A stretch of 49,832 bases of DNA. It comes from Deltaproteobacteria bacterium. GTDB lineage: Bacteria; Desulfobacterota; Dissulfuribacteria; Dissulfuribacterales; QOAL01. Made by a program: the position numbers and the translations under genes. The DNA lies in the NCBI GenBank assembly GCA_015494395.1, contig WGBG01000168.1, positions 1 through 49,832 of the forward strand, read 5' to 3'. The notes under the pieces are model-generated. The model searched no databases. It was not told where the DNA came from and saw only the letters and a program-made list of their open reading frames with translations. Below are positions 8,603 through 16,988 of this stretch, one piece after another; the stretch's first letter is position 1, and each line of letters opens with the position of its first letter.

Positions 8603-9726
8603 AGGCAGGCATGTTTCCAACAAGAACAGCAATCCTTTCAAAGATGATAATAGTGGAGATTCTCCCTCCATTTATCCTGGCATTTTCTGCCATAAGCGCT
8701 TTCATGCTCCTGGGACGTATGATGATCTTGCTGCAGCCGCTTTTGATGGCAGGGATCAGCATTTTTGAGTTTCTGCGCTTTACCGCCATTATTCTTCCCT
8801 CTTTTTTTGGATTCTCAATACCCATTGCCGTTCTTCTTGGAAACCTGCTTGCGTTCATGCGTCTTGCACGTGACAGCGAGATTATTGCCCTTGTCTGCTG
8901 TGGGGTGGATTTTCGCCGGATAATCAGGCCAGTGGCGCTGTTCACCATTTTTCTCTGGGTAATATCCCTGTTTGTGACCATTGTTGTTGTTCCTCATTCA
9001 AAAACTGCATCAAAGGCATTCCTCCGTGAAATCACAGAAAAAATCCTTGCCAGGGGCCTTCCGGAACGTACATTCTTCAATCCAATGAGGGGGCTTACGT
9101 TTTATGTTGACAGGAGCAGTGATGACCGCAAAAAGTTTAAGGGAGTGTTTATCAGTGATCAGCGAAAAGACGGGTTGGCAAACAACATCCTTGCCAGAAA
9201 TGGCACGCTTGTCCCGGATGAGACCGGATCATCCGCAGTGCTTGTGCTTAACAGCGGAGTCATGACCATTGTGGATTCAGACCAGTCCAGCATGGATTAT
9301 CTGCATTTTGATAAATATGTTCTGAAATTGCGCCTTCCTGAAGACAGTGGAAGGCGAAGCAGGGGGCAGATGAGCGTCCCTGAGCTGTACAAGATGGCGT
9401 ATGAGGGAGGAGCCAGGCCTGACCGCCGGATAGATTACCGGATAGAGCTTCAGAAGAGGTTTGCCATACCCTGTGGTGTCCTTATCCTTGGACTCATGGC
9501 TGTACCCCTTGGCTGTCTTTTTGGAAGGAGCGGTCTTTCAGGCGGTGTTGCCATAGGGCTTGCGGCATTTTTGTGTTACTACGTGCTTATGGAGCTTTGT
9601 GCAAACATATCAAAAAACGGCATTGTGCCGCCGGAGGCTGCCATGTGGGTGCCCAATGTGGCAGGAGCTGTGGCTGTGATATTTTTGATAAGAAAGATGA
9701 TCTCCATGGAGGGGGGCAGGAGATAG
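8599..9726 (+). CDS. lptF: LPS export ABC permease LptF (YjgP/YjgQ family)
   Basis: A 375-residue inner-membrane permease of the LptB2FG transporter that extracts lipopolysaccharide from the inner membrane. Three hydrophobic segments lie in about residues 8-120, a periplasmic beta-jellyroll domain in about 130-270 (RGLPERTFFNPMRGLTFYVD), and three more membrane helices at the C-terminus. The start is GTG at 8599, overlapping the antiporter stop; an in-frame ATG follows four codons later and could be used instead. It is three bases upstream of lptG, as usual. Assignment of F versus G rests on gene order. Confidence 0.9.
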   Translation: MKAGMFPTRTAILSKMIIVEILPPFILAFSAISAFMLLGRMMILLQPLLMAGISIFEFLRFTAIILPSFFGFSIPIAVLLGNLLAFMRLARDSEIIALVCCGVDFRRIIRPVALFTIFLWVISLFVTIVVVPHSKTASKAFLREITEKILARGLPERTFFNPMRGLTFYVDRSSDDRKKFKGVFISDQRKDGLANNILARNGTLVPDETGSSAVLVLNSGVMTIVDSDQSSMDYLHFDKYVLKLRLPEDSGRRSRGQMSVPELYKMAYEGGARPDRRIDYRIELQKRFAIPCGVLILGLMAVPLGCLFGRSGLSGGVAIGLAAFLCYYVLMELCANISKNGIVPPEAAMWVPNVAGAVAVIFLIRKMISMEGGRR

Positions 9727-9729
9727 AAG

Positions 9730-10806
9730 GTGACAATACTGGACCGCTATCTTATTCGTCTTTTCTGTGTGATGATGAGTATCACAATACCGGGTCTTAC
9801 CGGTATTTATCTGCTTGTGCACTTCATTGAAAATGTGGACGAATTCCTGTCGGCTGGGGCAGATACAGCCCTTATGGTAAAATATTTTCTGCTCCTTGTT
9901 CCTGGCCTTGTTTACGAGCTTGCCCCCCTTTCCATACTTCTTGCAGGACTTTTAAGTACCATGCTTATAACCAAAAATATGGAGATGCTTGCTCTTCGAT
10001 CATCAGGAATCTCTCCTCGTACCATTGCAATGCCCTTTTTTTTTACAGCCATTGCAGTCTCTTTTTTGCTCCTTGGCATGTATCTATTTTTGATTCCCCA
10101 GGCAAACAGCAAAGCTGCGGTAATCAAGGAGTCTGTTATCTCGCCAGGCGGAAGCAGGGGCACTCTCATTGGTTCTCAGCTTTTTTTTCGTGGATCAGCT
10201 AGCATCCTCAAAGCAGAGGTCCTGTCACCTGATGCCTCAAGTCTTGGAAATGTAATGTGGTATTTCTTTGAGCCGGACTATTCGCTTCAAAAGATGATAG
10301 CTGCACGAAAGGCGTCATTTGAAAACGGTATGTGGAATTTCGAACAAGGGATTACTGCCAGAGGAGATGACGCTGCAAATGTGAAATTTTTTGAAATCAT
10401 GGCGCAGAAACTTCCGTATGTGCCAGCCGATTTTGTTTCTGTGAAAAAGCCTGCAGATCAGATGGATGTTGTAACCCTGGCTGCTGCAGTCCACCATATG
10501 CGCATGGAGGGGCTCCCATGCGGTGAGCTTGAAACCAGGCTATGGGGCCACATTCTCTATCCCTTTCTAAGCGTGCTCCTGCTGATGGTGGGCTTGCCAC
10601 TTACTATTTCCCGCATCAAGGGGGCATTGTCCATGAGTTTTGGTCTTGGAATGGCAATAGGGCTTTCTGCCTGGGTCCTGTGGAATATTGCCATGACCCT
10701 GGGCATTTCCGGGGCAGTTCCAGGCTTCCTTGCCCCTCTTCTTACAGAGAGTACCGTTGCCCTGGCAGGAGTTTGGGTTATGCGCAGGCATGGGATGTTT
10801 GAATAG
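9730..10806 (+). CDS. lptG: LPS export ABC permease LptG (YjgP/YjgQ family)
   Basis: A 358-residue partner of LptF with the same 3 TM - periplasmic domain - 3 TM layout. The N-terminus (ILDRYLIRLFCVMM) matches the LptG type, with the DRY(L)I(R) motif that couples to the LptB ATPase; the ATPase is not in this window. It starts with GTG three bases after lptF, preceded by a GGAG-like sequence within the lptF end. A good terminator follows at 10847. Confidence 0.9.
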   Translation: MTILDRYLIRLFCVMMSITIPGLTGIYLLVHFIENVDEFLSAGADTALMVKYFLLLVPGLVYELAPLSILLAGLLSTMLITKNMEMLALRSSGISPRTIAMPFFFTAIAVSFLLLGMYLFLIPQANSKAAVIKESVISPGGSRGTLIGSQLFFRGSASILKAEVLSPDASSLGNVMWYFFEPDYSLQKMIAARKASFENGMWNFEQGITARGDDAANVKFFEIMAQKLPYVPADFVSVKKPADQMDVVTLAAAVHHMRMEGLPCGELETRLWGHILYPFLSVLLLMVGLPLTISRIKGALSMSFGLGMAIGLSAWVLWNIAMTLGISGAVPGFLAPLLTESTVALAGVWVMRRHGMFE

Positions 10807-10846
10807 CCGCCCCTGCAATTTGAACGTGAGTGGTTGGAACCTCTCC

Positions 10847-10881
10847 AAACAGGTTGCCAAGACCTGTTTCCCCTCTTTTTT
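10847..10881 (+). terminator. Rho-independent terminator after lptG
   Basis: An 8 bp stem AAACAGGT / ACCTGTTT with a 7-base loop is followed by CCCCTCTTTTTT. It closes the antiporter-lptF-lptG transcript. Confidence 0.8.
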
Positions 10882-10895
10882 GAAACGGAAAAATA

Positions 10896-10904
10896 TGTTA
10901 TAAT
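10896..10904 (+). promoter_or_regulatory. Extended -10 promoter for carD
   Basis: TGTTATAAT at 10896-10904 is a perfect extended -10 element (TGnTATAAT). The T-rich stretch 17 bases upstream is the only -35 candidate. Transcription would start near 10911, upstream of the family A insertion, so the carD mRNA would carry the whole element in its 5' leader. Confidence 0.6.
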
Positions 10905-10963
10905 CCCAAATTATTGCCGCAAAAGGGCATAAAATTTGTAAGGTTCGTCTGTTTTTGTTCATA

Positions 10964-11172
10964 CCTAAATTGAGCGTTTCAAAATCTGGAAAATTGTTTT
11001 GTCAGTGAAATTAAAAGGATTTAGATTGATTTCAGCTTTCCAGTTTTGAAACCCTTCGGGATTGCCGTATTTACTGCATCTCCTTTGTCAGAGGAATTCC
11101 CATATAGCCGACTATTATGGAAAATTCCTCTTTCGCGGATATACAGCAAATACGACAATGGCTCAATCTAGG
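10964..11172 (+). mobile_element. Family A miniature element, copy A2, with 5-bp target duplication
   Basis: A full-length 209 bp copy from CCTAAATTGAGCG to GGCTCAATCTAGG. It is flanked by direct repeats TCATA at 10959-10963 and 11173-11177, the expected trace of transposition. It contains the conserved hairpin around TAGCCGACTAT. It lies between the carD promoter and the carD start codon, with its right end facing the gene. No protein of its own is encoded; it must have been moved by a transposase supplied from elsewhere. Confidence 0.85.
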
Positions 11173-11209
11173 TCATAGTAATGGACCGCCTAATTTCATG
11201 GAGAGATGT

Positions 11210-11752
11210 ATGTTCAAGGTAAATGATCTGGCAGTTTATCCTGCGCACGGTGTAGGACGCATAGAGGCCATTGAGGAGAAGACCATAGGGGGAGTTACAC
11301 AGCTTTTTTATATAATGCGTATTCTGGATAACGACATGAAGATCATGATTCCCCAGAATAATGCTGAAAATGTCGGCCTGCGCAACATCATTTCTGATGA
11401 GGAGGTCGAGAAGGTTTACTCCATCCTCAAGAAAAAAGACGTGGAGTTTACAACCCAGACATGGAATCGTCGTTACAGGGAGTATATGGAAAAGATCAAG
11501 ACAGGCTCAATTTTTGATCTGGCTGTTGTTTTGAGAGACCTGTATATTCTGCAGATGGATAAGCCCCTGTCCTTTGGTGAGAAAAAGATGATGGATACGG
11601 CCCGGGGGCTGCTAATAAAAGAGCTTTCCATAGCAAGAGACCTGAAGGAATCTGAAATAGAGAAGGAAATCGAGGAGATATTCGGTGGGCCTGCCACTGT
11701 TAATGTTGATCCCCTGGATGTCCCCATTCCTGACGCAAATCTTGCCATCTGA
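11210..11752 (+). CDS. carD: CarD family transcriptional regulator
   Basis: A protein of about 180 residues whose N-terminal RNA-polymerase-interaction domain (Tudor-like, FKVNDLAVYPAHGVGRIEAI) binds the RNAP beta subunit. The helical C-terminal domain (LRDLYILQMDKPLSFGEKKM) contacts the upstream edge of the transcription bubble and stabilises open complexes, often at rRNA promoters. I chose ATG 11210 because GGAGAG lies 5 bases before it and because the family starts at this point. An in-frame ATG at 11117 would add 31 residues, but 19 of these are encoded by the mobile element A2. A terminator follows at 11765. Confidence 0.92.
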   Translation: MFKVNDLAVYPAHGVGRIEAIEEKTIGGVTQLFYIMRILDNDMKIMIPQNNAENVGLRNIISDEEVEKVYSILKKKDVEFTTQTWNRRYREYMEKIKTGSIFDLAVVLRDLYILQMDKPLSFGEKKMMDTARGLLIKELSIARDLKESEIEKEIEEIFGGPATVNVDPLDVPIPDANLAI

Positions 11753-11764
11753 TCATCACTTGTG

Positions 11765-11791
11765 AGCGGGCCCTGTGCCCGCTTGTCTTTT
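11765..11791 (+). terminator. Terminator between carD and rluD
   Basis: AGCGGGC / GCCCGCT with a 5-base loop is followed by TTGTCTTTT. It ends 11 bases before the rluD start, so rluD must have its own promoter or depend on read-through. Confidence 0.65.
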
Positions 11792-11802
11792 GTCTCTCTC
11801 AC

Positions 11803-12723
11803 ATGATTTTCCATGCCTCGCCTGAAGATGCAGGAGTGCGTCTTGATCGTTTTCTTTCATCCAGGAGTCCGGAAATATCCCGTACCCGCCTCCAGCGTTA
11901 CATAAAGGAGGGCAGGGTGCTGGTAAACGGGGCCACGGTTATGGTCCCCCGCACCCGCATTTCTGAGGGTGATGAGGTGGCTGTAAACGTACCTGCACCC
12001 AAGCCCCTCTCTCTTGAACCGGAAGCCGTCCCGCTTGACATAGTATTTGAAGATCAGGATTTAATTGTCATAAACAAGCCTGCCGGAACGGTGGTGCATC
12101 CGGGAGCAGGGCATGAATCCGGGACACTTGTTCACGCATTGCTGCACCATTGCAGCGACCTTGCAGGCATTGGAGATGCGCTGAGGCCAGGAATTGTTCA
12201 CCGGCTGGACATGGACACCTCAGGGCTGATAATTATTGCCAAGAACAGCGTGGCACACCACTCCCTTGTAAGTCAGTTTGCAGAACGGACGACTTCAAAA
12301 AGGTATGTTGCCATTGTGGCCGGGCACCTGAGGAATAAGAGCGGCACCATTGACGCCCCTGTGGGCAGGCATCCTGTCCACAGGAAGAAGATGGCAGCAA
12401 ATGTCAGAAACGGCAGGGAGGCAGTGACCCACTGGAAGGTGCTTAAAGAGTTAAAGGGGGCGTCCCTTATTGAGGCAAGGATAGTTACCGGAAGGACTCA
12501 CCAGATACGTGTACACATGGCATCAATTGGCCATCCCCTGCTGGGGGATTCCCTGTACGGCGGCCCCGCTATTATAAAGTTACAGGGAAAGAGTGTGAAG
12601 ATCACCCGTCAGATGCTTCATGCTGCATATCTTCGTGTCAAGCATCCAGGAACAGGTGAGACAGTGGAATGGGAAGTGCCTCTTCCGCCGGATATGCAGG
12701 CGGTTCTGGCGAAGTTGTTATAG
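11803..12723 (+). CDS. rluD: Pseudouridine synthase, RluD family
   Basis: A 306-residue enzyme converting specific uridines of 23S rRNA (helix 69 in E. coli) to pseudouridine. An S4 RNA-binding domain occupies about residues 12-65 (LDRFLSSRSPEISRTRLQRY). The catalytic domain contains the signature GIVHRLDMDTSGL with the nucleophilic Asp126, and the later RTHQIRVHM motif. The length fits RluC/RluD; assignment to RluD rather than a paralogue is by overall pattern. Confidence 0.88.
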   Translation: MIFHASPEDAGVRLDRFLSSRSPEISRTRLQRYIKEGRVLVNGATVMVPRTRISEGDEVAVNVPAPKPLSLEPEAVPLDIVFEDQDLIVINKPAGTVVHPGAGHESGTLVHALLHHCSDLAGIGDALRPGIVHRLDMDTSGLIIIAKNSVAHHSLVSQFAERTTSKRYVAIVAGHLRNKSGTIDAPVGRHPVHRKKMAANVRNGREAVTHWKVLKELKGASLIEARIVTGRTHQIRVHMASIGHPLLGDSLYGGPAIIKLQGKSVKITRQMLHAAYLRVKHPGTGETVEWEVPLPPDMQAVLAKLL

Positions 12724-12750
12724 CATGGCATTTTTCGAATTGTGGCAAAA

Positions 12751-12796
12751 AACCCCGGACCAATTAAGTTATTGATCCGGGGTTCCTGATTCTTTT
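12751..12796. terminator. Bidirectional terminator
   Basis: A 9 bp stem AACCCCGGA / TCCGGGGTT with an inner CAAT/ATTG extension. Downstream on the plus strand comes a T-rich tract (TTCTTTT); upstream an A run would act as a T run on the minus strand. It can end rluD and, from the other side, the receptor gene. The rest of the 12724-13009 gap shows only a short CCCC/GGGG hairpin near 12815. Confidence 0.75.
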
Positions 12797-13009
12797 CAGA
12801 TGATTTTCATCTCCCCTTGTTACGGGGTGAATATGGTGAAAGTTTTCAGGCAGGTATTATTTTCAGTTCATCTTTCATATACATGACATGAAAATTAAAT
12901 ACCGGATGTGATTTTTATTACTTTTTGGCTGTTAAAAAATGTTAAAATATCTGCTGTATTAATTTATATTGGCTCTGTACATTACATTGCTGGTGGCACA
13001 CTTTACTGC

Positions 13010-15035
13010 TTACCATTTGATAAGGATCCTTCCCCAAAAGGTACGTGGCCATGAAACGGCATAATTTGCCGTACCATAACCGTACCATACTGCCTGACTG
13101 TAATGTTCATCGAATACGTTATCCACCATAAAGGAAATATCGTATTCACGTCCCTTTTTATCGTTGATAATATAATTTAAGGATGTATCAACAGTATCAT
13201 ACCCGTCATAAGTATAAAGATTTAAACTGTCTATATAATATTTGCCCACGTGCCTCCATTTGGCCCTTACGCTCAAACCCCACGGAAACATGTATTTGGC
13301 ACCCATATTGATTACATTTTTGGGAACGCCACGCACATCCTTCCCTTCCAGTGACTCATCAGGATTTTTTCTGATATTTGTATCAATAAACGACGCATCT
13401 GCAAAAAAATCTAGGCCTGTTACAGGTTGAAATTTTGTGGACAGTTCCAGTCCCTTTCGTCTTGTGTCGCCGACATTGGTGTATTCTCCAGATCCAGGTG
13501 GATCTTCAAGTATCTCATTTTTTGTATCAAGAATATAAAGGGCTATGTCGAACGTGAGTATGTTCCAGGGCTTATATGTCCACCCTATTTCATACTGTTT
13601 GACTTTAACGGGATCTACATTTATGTCAGGATCATATTTTGCCTCACCCTTTGGAAGAGCAAATCCTTCAGAATAACTGGCGCGCATGGATAAAGTATCA
13701 AACAACTGGGAAGTAAATCCCATTTTGGGACTTAAGGAGCTGTAATCGTTCATGTCATGCTTGAAGTCAGTGCTTCCCGGATCATTGTTTTTGTAACTTC
13801 CTCCAAAATCGTCATAGCGTAAACCTATATTCGGTCTGAAGTAACGCGATAAATTCACATCCAACTTCCCGAATAGTGATAAAGTATTTATCAGAAATTT
13901 TCTGTCTTGGGTCTTTGAAATTCTAACCCGATTACTTGTATTCCATCGCAGCCAGTCAGTTTTTTCATGATAATATTCTGCCCCTGCAACCCCTATAACA
14001 GGAATAGAGTAGATGTTTGTATCAAAATTGATACTGCCACCTGTTCCATATACCTTCCGATCGTAATTTCTTTCAGTTTGACCCCCTGCACTGTATCCGA
14101 ATTTGGCAAAGCGGGTAAAATCCTGCTGTGTAGTATAACCCCAGTAAAGAAATCTGAAAGAGTCGGAAAGGTTGTAGCCAAGGTCTATCCTCTGAGTATA
14201 GAATCTCTTGTTACCGCCATCATCTTCGGCATTGACAGCCTGTTTTTTTGCCCAGTCTTCATCTTCGAATTGTTCCTTGGGAATATAGCCAGGTGCATCC
14301 CAGTCCGAACCATGAAACCGCGGCGTCCAATTTATCTGAGATGTCGTAAGAAAACCTTGTTGAAAAATTTCCTTTTAGCCATCTGGAATTTTCCTGATAG
14401 CCGTCGGTCATGTAGAACTGAAATGCCGAATTGTTAAAAAGGTCTGACCCTATGTCCAGTTTTCCACCATAAGCCCCCTGAATATCGGTAGTTTCATAGG
14501 AGCCGTATTTAAAATGAAGTAGGTCATAGGTCCCTCTTTTTTTGGTGTGAAAAGAAAGGGTTCCGGCCCTTGCAAAATTTCCATATAGTACAGAAGATGG
14601 TCCTTTATAAACATCAAGTCTTGATATTTCCAAGGGAATTATAACATTCATGTCAGCATACCCATCAGCGTGAGATTCACCTTCATTCAGCGGTATGCCG
14701 TCAATATATACTGCTGCGTCTCCTCCGTGGCCACAGCTTCTAAATCCCCTCATTGAAAAACTGTTGGCCACTCCGCCTTGATTATAGTTGCCTATAGAAA
14801 CACCAGGAATTGACTTCAGTAGATCAGAAGTTCTGTTTATGTTCAGATCTTCAATTTTATCAGAAGTTAGAGTATTAACAGTTCCTGCATTTAAAAAATA
14901 AGGTGTGGCCTCTCCCTTCACCGTAATCTCATGAAGTTCTATGAAATTATCATCTGTTTCCTCGCCTAGAACCTCAACGGGAAAAGGGATCATTAGTAAA
15001 GTTATCATGCATATATTGATGAATATCTTGTTCAC
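13010..15035 (-). pseudogene. TonB-dependent outer-membrane receptor, frameshifted
   Basis: Two minus-strand reading frames make one receptor of about 675 residues. The first (to 14259) has a signal peptide, a TonB-box-like HEITVKG and the plug domain (LLKSIPGVSIGNY, SMRGF, AAVYIDGIPLN, LDVYKGPSSVLYGNFA). After a frame change at about 14300-14345 the other frame continues without stops through barrel strands (DWDAPGYIPKEQFEDEDW) to the end at 13010, closing with an aromatic-rich barrel terminus (RILIKW). One indel therefore splits it: a true pseudogene, phase variation, or a sequencing error. I chose GTG 15035 because GGAGGAGGG precedes it; an ATG at 15056 overlaps the DUF4198 stop. The substrate is probably a metal complex, judging by the neighbour. 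Confidence 0.85.
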
Positions 15036-15055
15036 TTTTTCCCTCCTCCAATCCA

Positions 15056-15841
15056 TTATCGAGCAGTATCCTCTATCTTGAACATGATATAGGCCCGATT
15101 ATTTTCATAATCCGCGTCTGGATCATTAGGGGTATTGAATTGATATTTCACCCCAATAAGCCATGTTCCAGGCTTATCCAATTTAACAGTTGCTTCACCT
15201 TGCTCATCGGTTTGTTCATCAATTGGGAAGGTTTCATGTTCCTTTGAATTGAAACCTTCAAACAGGCCGAAAATAGTTGCACCTGCTAATGGCTTACCGT
15301 TATAAAATGCAACAAGCGGCAGTTCCTCTCCGGGTTTCAAGGCTGTTGGGTTCTTTTGGGGTATGAGTTCTATTCTGTACCCAAAATTTTTTTTGAATGA
15401 GTCAGAAGGGCTTACTGCTGTAAGAAAGGTCTTTATTGACTTAAAATACTTCCCCCCCTTTATTACATTTTTCACGCTGGTCTTTGGTAATGGCACCCAT
15501 CCTTTTCTGGTTGAAGTCCAGTAAGATGGCATAATGCTAGATGCGCTTATGACGTATGTTCCTTTACCAAGAATAGGAACAGGTATGGTAGCAGCCTTGT
15601 GATTGACTCGTGACAGAGCAAGAGGGAATTCTCTGCCTCCTGGCGTATGCATCATTATTGCAAATTTCGTAATATCAGGAATTTCTTCGGACATAAAATA
15701 AGTATGGCTACATCCAAACGTGGCATTTAAAAGTGAACTTTCAGCAGGTTGGAAGTCTTCCGGGATAATCCAGTAATCATGAGCAGAAGCCACGCCATAT
15801 AAAAAAAATGAGGCTAAAATAATCAACCACGCTCTATTCAT
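15056..15841 (-). CDS. DUF4198 periplasmic protein, probable metal-uptake accessory
   Basis: A 261-residue exported protein. A signal peptide (LIILASFFLYGVASA) is followed by a mature N-terminus beginning HDYWIIP, the invariant start of DUF4198 proteins, where the free N-terminal His can bind nickel or cobalt. The C-terminal half is Ig-like (KPLAGATIFGLFEG, DEQGEATVKLDKPGTWLIG), a carrier/binding fold. Members accompany nickel/cobalt transporters and TonB receptors. The stop overlaps a possible receptor start (TAATG), so the two are one operon. The specific metal is inference. Confidence 0.8.
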   Translation of the reverse strand: MNRAWLIILASFFLYGVASAHDYWIIPEDFQPAESSLLNATFGCSHTYFMSEEIPDITKFAIMMHTPGGREFPLALSRVNHKAATIPVPILGKGTYVISASSIMPSYWTSTRKGWVPLPKTSVKNVIKGGKYFKSIKTFLTAVSPSDSFKKNFGYRIELIPQKNPTALKPGEELPLVAFYNGKPLAGATIFGLFEGFNSKEHETFPIDEQTDEQGEATVKLDKPGTWLIGVKYQFNTPNDPDADYENNRAYIMFKIEDTAR

Positions 15842-15880
15842 AACACTCTCCTCTTAGTGCATAGTAAAATAAGGTTTGTA

Positions 15881-16094
15881 TGTTGTTTCTTTAGAGACGC
15901 AGAACATCTGTTCGCAGTGCGGCACTGCGCTGTTATGCATTTAACTTGAAGAAACAACAGGAATGTTGCTGTTTGACGTGGAGAGGCTTCGATGATATAA
16001 GAAGATTTGAAGCCTCTCTACTTAAGTAGCAGGGTGTTTCTGTATCCAAGGCAGCCTGTGATCCTTGGCCGGAGCTGGCTGCCTTTTTGTTTTT
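15881..16094. other. Hairpin-rich intergenic region upstream of the DUF4198 gene
   Basis: Three strong inverted repeats lie in a row. TGTTGTTTCTT (15881-15891) pairs with AAGAAACAACA (15949-15959) around an inner CGCAGTG/CACTGCG hairpin (15913-15929). GAGAGGCTTC (15981-15990) pairs with GAAGCCTCTC (16009-16018). AAGGCAGCC (16048-16056) pairs with GGCTGCCTT (16077-16085). Read on the minus strand it could be a structured leader of the DUF4198/receptor operon; read on the plus strand the last hairpin is a terminator, so a small RNA is possible. I could not match it to a known riboswitch; B12, Moco and TPP signatures were looked for and not found. Confidence 0.5.
16048..16094 (+). terminator. 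Rho-independent terminator without an upstream plus-strand gene
   Basis: A 9 bp stem AAGGCAGCC / GGCTGCCTT with an inner TCC/GGA pair is followed by TTTGTTTTT. The nearest plus-strand gene upstream is rluD, more than 3 kb away, so it would end an unannotated transcript such as a small RNA starting near 15850-15880. Confidence 0.55.
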
Positions 16095-16359
16095 GGGTTA
16101 TATCACCTCCTTTTCGTGGCGGTCCCGCAAGTGCTACAAGTGCTATGCGTTGGCCGGTTAATTATCAAAAAAATACGTTCGCCAAAATATTCCCTGAAAG
16201 AAATAACATTTAGGACTCCTTTAATGTCCGACATGTAAGTTGTAATAAATTGATTGTTCGTAACACGAATTTTATAAATATAACACACAAAATACGCTAT
16301 AAGACACAAAATGCAAGATAAAATTTAGATAAGGTATTAGTTTGCCAGCTCTAACCAAA

Positions 16360-16565
16360 CCTATATTGAGTATTTTGAAATTTGAAAAATTGGTTTTCCA
16401 ACGAAATTCAAAGAAGTTATATCGATTATAGTTTCTCAGTTTTGGAACTCTTCTGTATTGCCGTATTTACCGCATCTACTTTGCAGAGAAATTCCTATAT
16501 AGCCGACTATTATGGTAATTCTCTTTCGCGGATATGCACCAAATATGTCAATCGCTCAATTAAGG
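16360..16565 (+). mobile_element. Family A miniature element, copy A3, diverged
   Basis: A 206 bp copy running from CCTATATTGAG to CGCTCAATTAAGG, with the TAGCCGACTATTATGG core and the TCTTTCGCGGATATGCA block still readable. It carries more substitutions than other copies and has no visible target duplication (flanks CCAAA and ATATA), so it is probably an old insertion. Confidence 0.75.
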
Positions 16566-16988
16566 ATATATTATTTGTCACCGATTTTGCGGAGCAAATC
16601 TATTTATTATAATTCAGTCATACCAGATACCTTTGCTGGCTATCCTTAAAGTGGAGTAAAACTATCGATAGATATATGCCTATATGCCACTTCCTCCACA
16701 TGAAAGCCTCCAAAAATTTGCCCTTCAATGTCGTTTGACGTGTGGTCTTTTTCCCGTTGCAGCCTGGAAGAGGAATTTTATTTTGCTTGCTGTTTAGTTG
16801 AGGAGTATGCTCAATTAAGGGTGCTGTCCAAAAAAGATCTGGATGAGGGCATGCCTAGATTTGGTTTAAGAGGCATCGAACAAAACCGCAGACGTAGCCG
16901 GTATTATTGAGGATTTGATGATTGAAGTTCTGATCAGGATGGTCTGAAGATGAGATGCGAAATAGCCAATTTATTTTGGGCCAACCAC
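16566..16988. other. Intergenic stretch without a supported gene
   Basis: It contains one plus-strand open frame of 60 codons at 16728-16910 with no ribosome binding site and no recognisable motif. Nothing else could be supported. It may hold decayed coding sequence. Confidence 0.4.

Noticed and set aside
14259-14262. TGA at the end of the receptor N-terminal frame as a selenocysteine codon, given the tRNA-Sec nearby
   Set aside because: Beyond the TGA the same frame soon meets further stops (TGA, TAA), whereas receptor sequence continues in a different frame; a frameshift explains it.
15842-16100. Cobalamin, molybdenum-cofactor or TPP riboswitch ahead of the metal-uptake operon
   Set aside because: The conserved core sequences of these classes were not found on either strand.
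16007-16213. Open frames on both strands across the hairpin region upstream of the DUF4198 gene
   Set aside because: They overlap the inverted repeats, lack convincing start signals in the matching frame and show no recognisable domain.
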